DNA from: DASTCC01 sp035711465
Lineage (GTDB): Bacteria > Acidobacteriota > Vicinamibacteria > Vicinamibacterales > SCN-69-37
Assembly (NCBI GenBank): GCA_035711465.1
Contig: DASTCC010000178.1
Location: 1 to 5,772 of the forward strand
DNA length: 5,772 nt
Reading direction: 5' to 3'
Below the pieces are notes generated by a model. The model was not told the origin of the DNA and ran no database searches. It was given only the letters and a program-made list of their open reading frames with translations. Made by a program: the position numbers and the translations under genes. The number at the start of each line of letters is the position of its first letter. Position 1 is the first letter of the stretch. Shown piece by piece: positions 4,318 to 5,772 of this stretch.

Positions 4318-5463
4318 ATGCCCCACCGCGCCCCAGGTTCTCCCGCACGCGGCCCGCGTCAGTATCTGAGCGGCCGTGCGATCACCTACTACCGGCCAAC
4401 CGGCAACCCCGCGATTCGCCAGCTGATTGACGATGGGTTTCAGGCGTTCAACGCCGGCCGGCTCTCCGAGGCCTGCAAGATCTTCAGCGAGAAGATGCTC
4501 GCGCCGAAGAACGACACGACGATTGGATTGACGATCGCCGGCGCGATGACGCCGGCCGGGCTCGGCGGATGCGTCATCGAGATGATGTCGCGCGGTCTCG
4601 TCGACTTCGTGATCAGCACCGGCGCGAATCTCTATCACGACCTGCACTACGCGCTGAACTTCACGCTGCGCCGCGGCTCGCCGTTCCTCGACGACCGCGA
4701 TCTCTACGCCGCCGGCGTGATCCGCATCTACGACGTGCTGTTCCCGGCGACGGTCCTGCTCGAGACCGACGCCTACATCCGCGAGTTCCTGGTTCGCTCC
4801 GGCATGAACGGGCCGGTGTCGACGTCGGAGTTCCATTACCGGCTCGGACACGATCTGATGAAGGTCCGTCCCGGCTGCGAAGAGTACTCGGTCGTCGCCA
4901 GCGCCGCGAAGTTCGGCGTGCCGATCTACACCTCGTCGCCCGGCGACAGCTCGATTGGCATGAACGTCGCCTGGCACGAGCTGATGAACGAGAGCCGACT
5001 GATGATCGATCCGAACCTCGACGTCAACGAGGTCTGCGCGATCATCCTGGCCGGGAAGAAGAACGGCTGCGTGATCCTCGGCGGCGGGTCGCCGAAGAAC
5101 TTCTACCTGCAGGGCCAGCCGACGCTCTGGGAGGTCTACGGCATCCCCAAGGGCGGCAACGACTACTTCATCCAGATCACCACCGATCAGGTGGTCTGGG
5201 GCGGGCTCTCCGGCGCGACGCCGTCCGAGGCGGTGAGCTGGGGCAAGGTCAACCCCGGCGTCCTGCCCGACACCGTCGTCGCCTATTGCGACTCGACGAT
5301 CGCGTTCCCGCTGTTCTGCGAGCACGCGGTCGGCAGCTCGAATGGGACGCGCAAGCGCAAGGAGTTGTACCATCAGCGCGAGCGGCTGGTCGCCGACTTG
5401 CGGAAGCAGGGGAAGGCCGCGGCCGCCAAGCGGAGCAGGAACGAGAAGAAGCGCGCTCGCTGA
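4318..5463 (+). CDS. Deoxyhypusine synthase-like protein (NAD-dependent aminobutyl transferase family), 381 aa
   Basis: It belongs to the deoxyhypusine/homospermidine synthase superfamily; bacteria have no eIF5A, so a polyamine or related substrate is likelier than protein hypusination. Visible family marks are a TGANLYHD loop (101-108), TSSPGDSS (205-212), ILGGGSPKNF (253-262) and GGLSGATPSEAVSWGK (295-310), ending on Lys310, the expected imine-forming lysine. Glu304 and Trp308 also match family positions. Compared by eye with human DHS, several spermidine-site residues differ: Asp243 to Met215, His288 to Asn261, Asp316 to Leu297. This GGLSGATPSEAVSWGK type matches what databases call deoxyhypusine synthase-like protein in cyanobacteria and other bacteria. 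The tail after about 342 is Lys/Arg/Ala-rich. The start is the first ATG after an in-frame TGA at 4291; no Shine-Dalgarno is visible because the repeat array ends 7 bp upstream. The true product is unproven. Confidence 0.9.
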   Translation: MPHRAPGSPARGPRQYLSGRAITYYRPTGNPAIRQLIDDGFQAFNAGRLSEACKIFSEKMLAPKNDTTIGLTIAGAMTPAGLGGCVIEMMSRGLVDFVISTGANLYHDLHYALNFTLRRGSPFLDDRDLYAAGVIRIYDVLFPATVLLETDAYIREFLVRSGMNGPVSTSEFHYRLGHDLMKVRPGCEEYSVVASAAKFGVPIYTSSPGDSSIGMNVAWHELMNESRLMIDPNLDVNEVCAIILAGKKNGCVILGGGSPKNFYLQGQPTLWEVYGIPKGGNDYFIQITTDQVVWGGLSGATPSEAVSWGKVNPGVLPDTVVAYCDSTIAFPLFCEHAVGSSNGTRKRKELYHQRERLVADLRKQGKAAAAKRSRNEKKRAR

Positions 5464-5468
5464 TCGAC

Positions 5469-5474
5469 GGAGGG
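5469..5474 (+). promoter_or_regulatory. Ribosome binding site for the PIN-like gene
   Basis: GGAGGG lies 7 bases before the GTG at 5482. This near-consensus site justifies the GTG start and the 20-residue extension before the VYVDANLP core. Confidence 0.65.
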
Positions 5475-5481
5475 CCAAGCG

Positions 5482-5772
5482 GTGGGGACTCTCGCCTCCG
5501 GGCTTCGGCCGATCGCCGCGAAACTCGCGGCGGCGCCCCGTGTCTATGTCGACGCCAATCTGCCGCTGCCGATCGTCTCGGCGATGCGGCACGAGCTCGG
5601 CTGGGACGTGCTGTTCGTGCTCGAGCACGACGAGCTGCGGCGCGCCGCCGACGCGCGCCACTTCGAGCGCGCGCGCGAGTTCGGCCGCACGCTGATCACG
5701 CTCGATCACGACTTCTTCGACGACCGCGCCTTCCCGCCTGCAGACAGCCCCGGCGTCGTCGTCTGCACCGCG
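5482..5772 (+). CDS. PIN-fold protein, DUF5615/Mut7-C-like, N-terminal 97 residues (cut by window end)
   Basis: Probably a small PIN-like nuclease-fold protein of the DUF5615 (Mut7-C-like) group, often found as toxin-like members of toxin-antitoxin pairs. After about 20 leading residues, the core begins VYVDANLP (21-28; Asp24 would be the first acidic metal ligand). Next come GWDVLFVLEHDELRRAAD (40-57), a helix HFERAREFGRT, and the hallmark LITLDHDFFDD (71-81) with Asp75 and Asp77. The pattern DANLP, then D-x-x-x-x-x-A-x-x-x-G-R, then T-x-D-x-D-F is what I used for the call. The start is a GTG with a strong Shine-Dalgarno, 18 bp after the DHS-like stop, so co-transcription is plausible. No DUF433-type antitoxin precedes it; one could lie beyond the edge. 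The 3' end is missing only because the window stops. Confidence 0.75.
   Translation, partial: MGTLASGLRPIAAKLAAAPRVYVDANLPLPIVSAMRHELGWDVLFVLEHDELRRAADARHFERAREFGRTLITLDHDFFDDRAFPPADSPGVVVCTA

Noticed and set aside
4159..5709. 516-aa minus-strand open frame, longer than the DHS-like gene itself
   Set aside because: Antisense shadow of the DHS-like gene; its end translates the heptamer array into AQCWVLSAGCSVLG-like text, a sign of repeat translation rather than a protein.

Overview
The window is a compact, high-GC (clearly above 60 %), gene-dense piece of bacterial chromosome. There is no trace of a phage, insertion sequence, CRISPR array, tRNA or rRNA. The gene mix fits a soil-type Acidobacteriota genome, possibly class Vicinamibacteria: an exported LolA-like protein with an S41 peptidase, a CxxC/Gly-His-rich unknown, and a bacterial deoxyhypusine synthase-like protein next to a heptamer-repeat intergenic region. 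That placement is an inference from general resemblance, not a search result.

Layout. A small 72-residue unknown (35-253, minus) is divergent from an exported-protein operon. The 120-bp gap between them carries a 9-bp perfect dyad. The operon holds a LolA-like exported protein (374-1153, GTG start) and, one base later, an S41/PDZ peptidase (1155-2441, GTG start). The gap at 2442-2647 contains a short hairpin, a weak promoter candidate and a 7-codon mini-ORF ending exactly at the next start codon. Next come a 247-residue protein with a cysteine-bearing head, a Pro/Ala-rich linker and a Gly/His/Gln-rich basic tail (2648-3391), and fabI, enoyl-ACP reductase (3395-4180), only 3 bp apart. The 137-bp gap after fabI is almost entirely a heptamer-repeat structure: four heptamers in one orientation, a 12-base loop, then eleven in the other, running up to 7 bp before the next start codon. 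Downstream are a deoxyhypusine synthase-like enzyme (4318-5463) and, 18 bp later, the start of a DUF5615/Mut7-C-like PIN-fold protein (5482 onward) cut by the window edge.

How the parts may work together. The first plus-strand pair looks like a cell-envelope unit, since both products carry signal peptides. The unknown plus fabI pair is probably co-transcribed. The DHS-like gene and PIN-like gene are close enough to share a transcript, but nothing in the sequence shows a functional link. I do not see a convincing new multi-gene system. The best leads are the repeat/hairpin array, the composite CxxC/His-rich protein, the altered active-site positions in the S41 peptidase, FabI and the DHS-like enzyme, and a PIN-like gene with no antitoxin in view. 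All residue-to-family alignments were done by eye.
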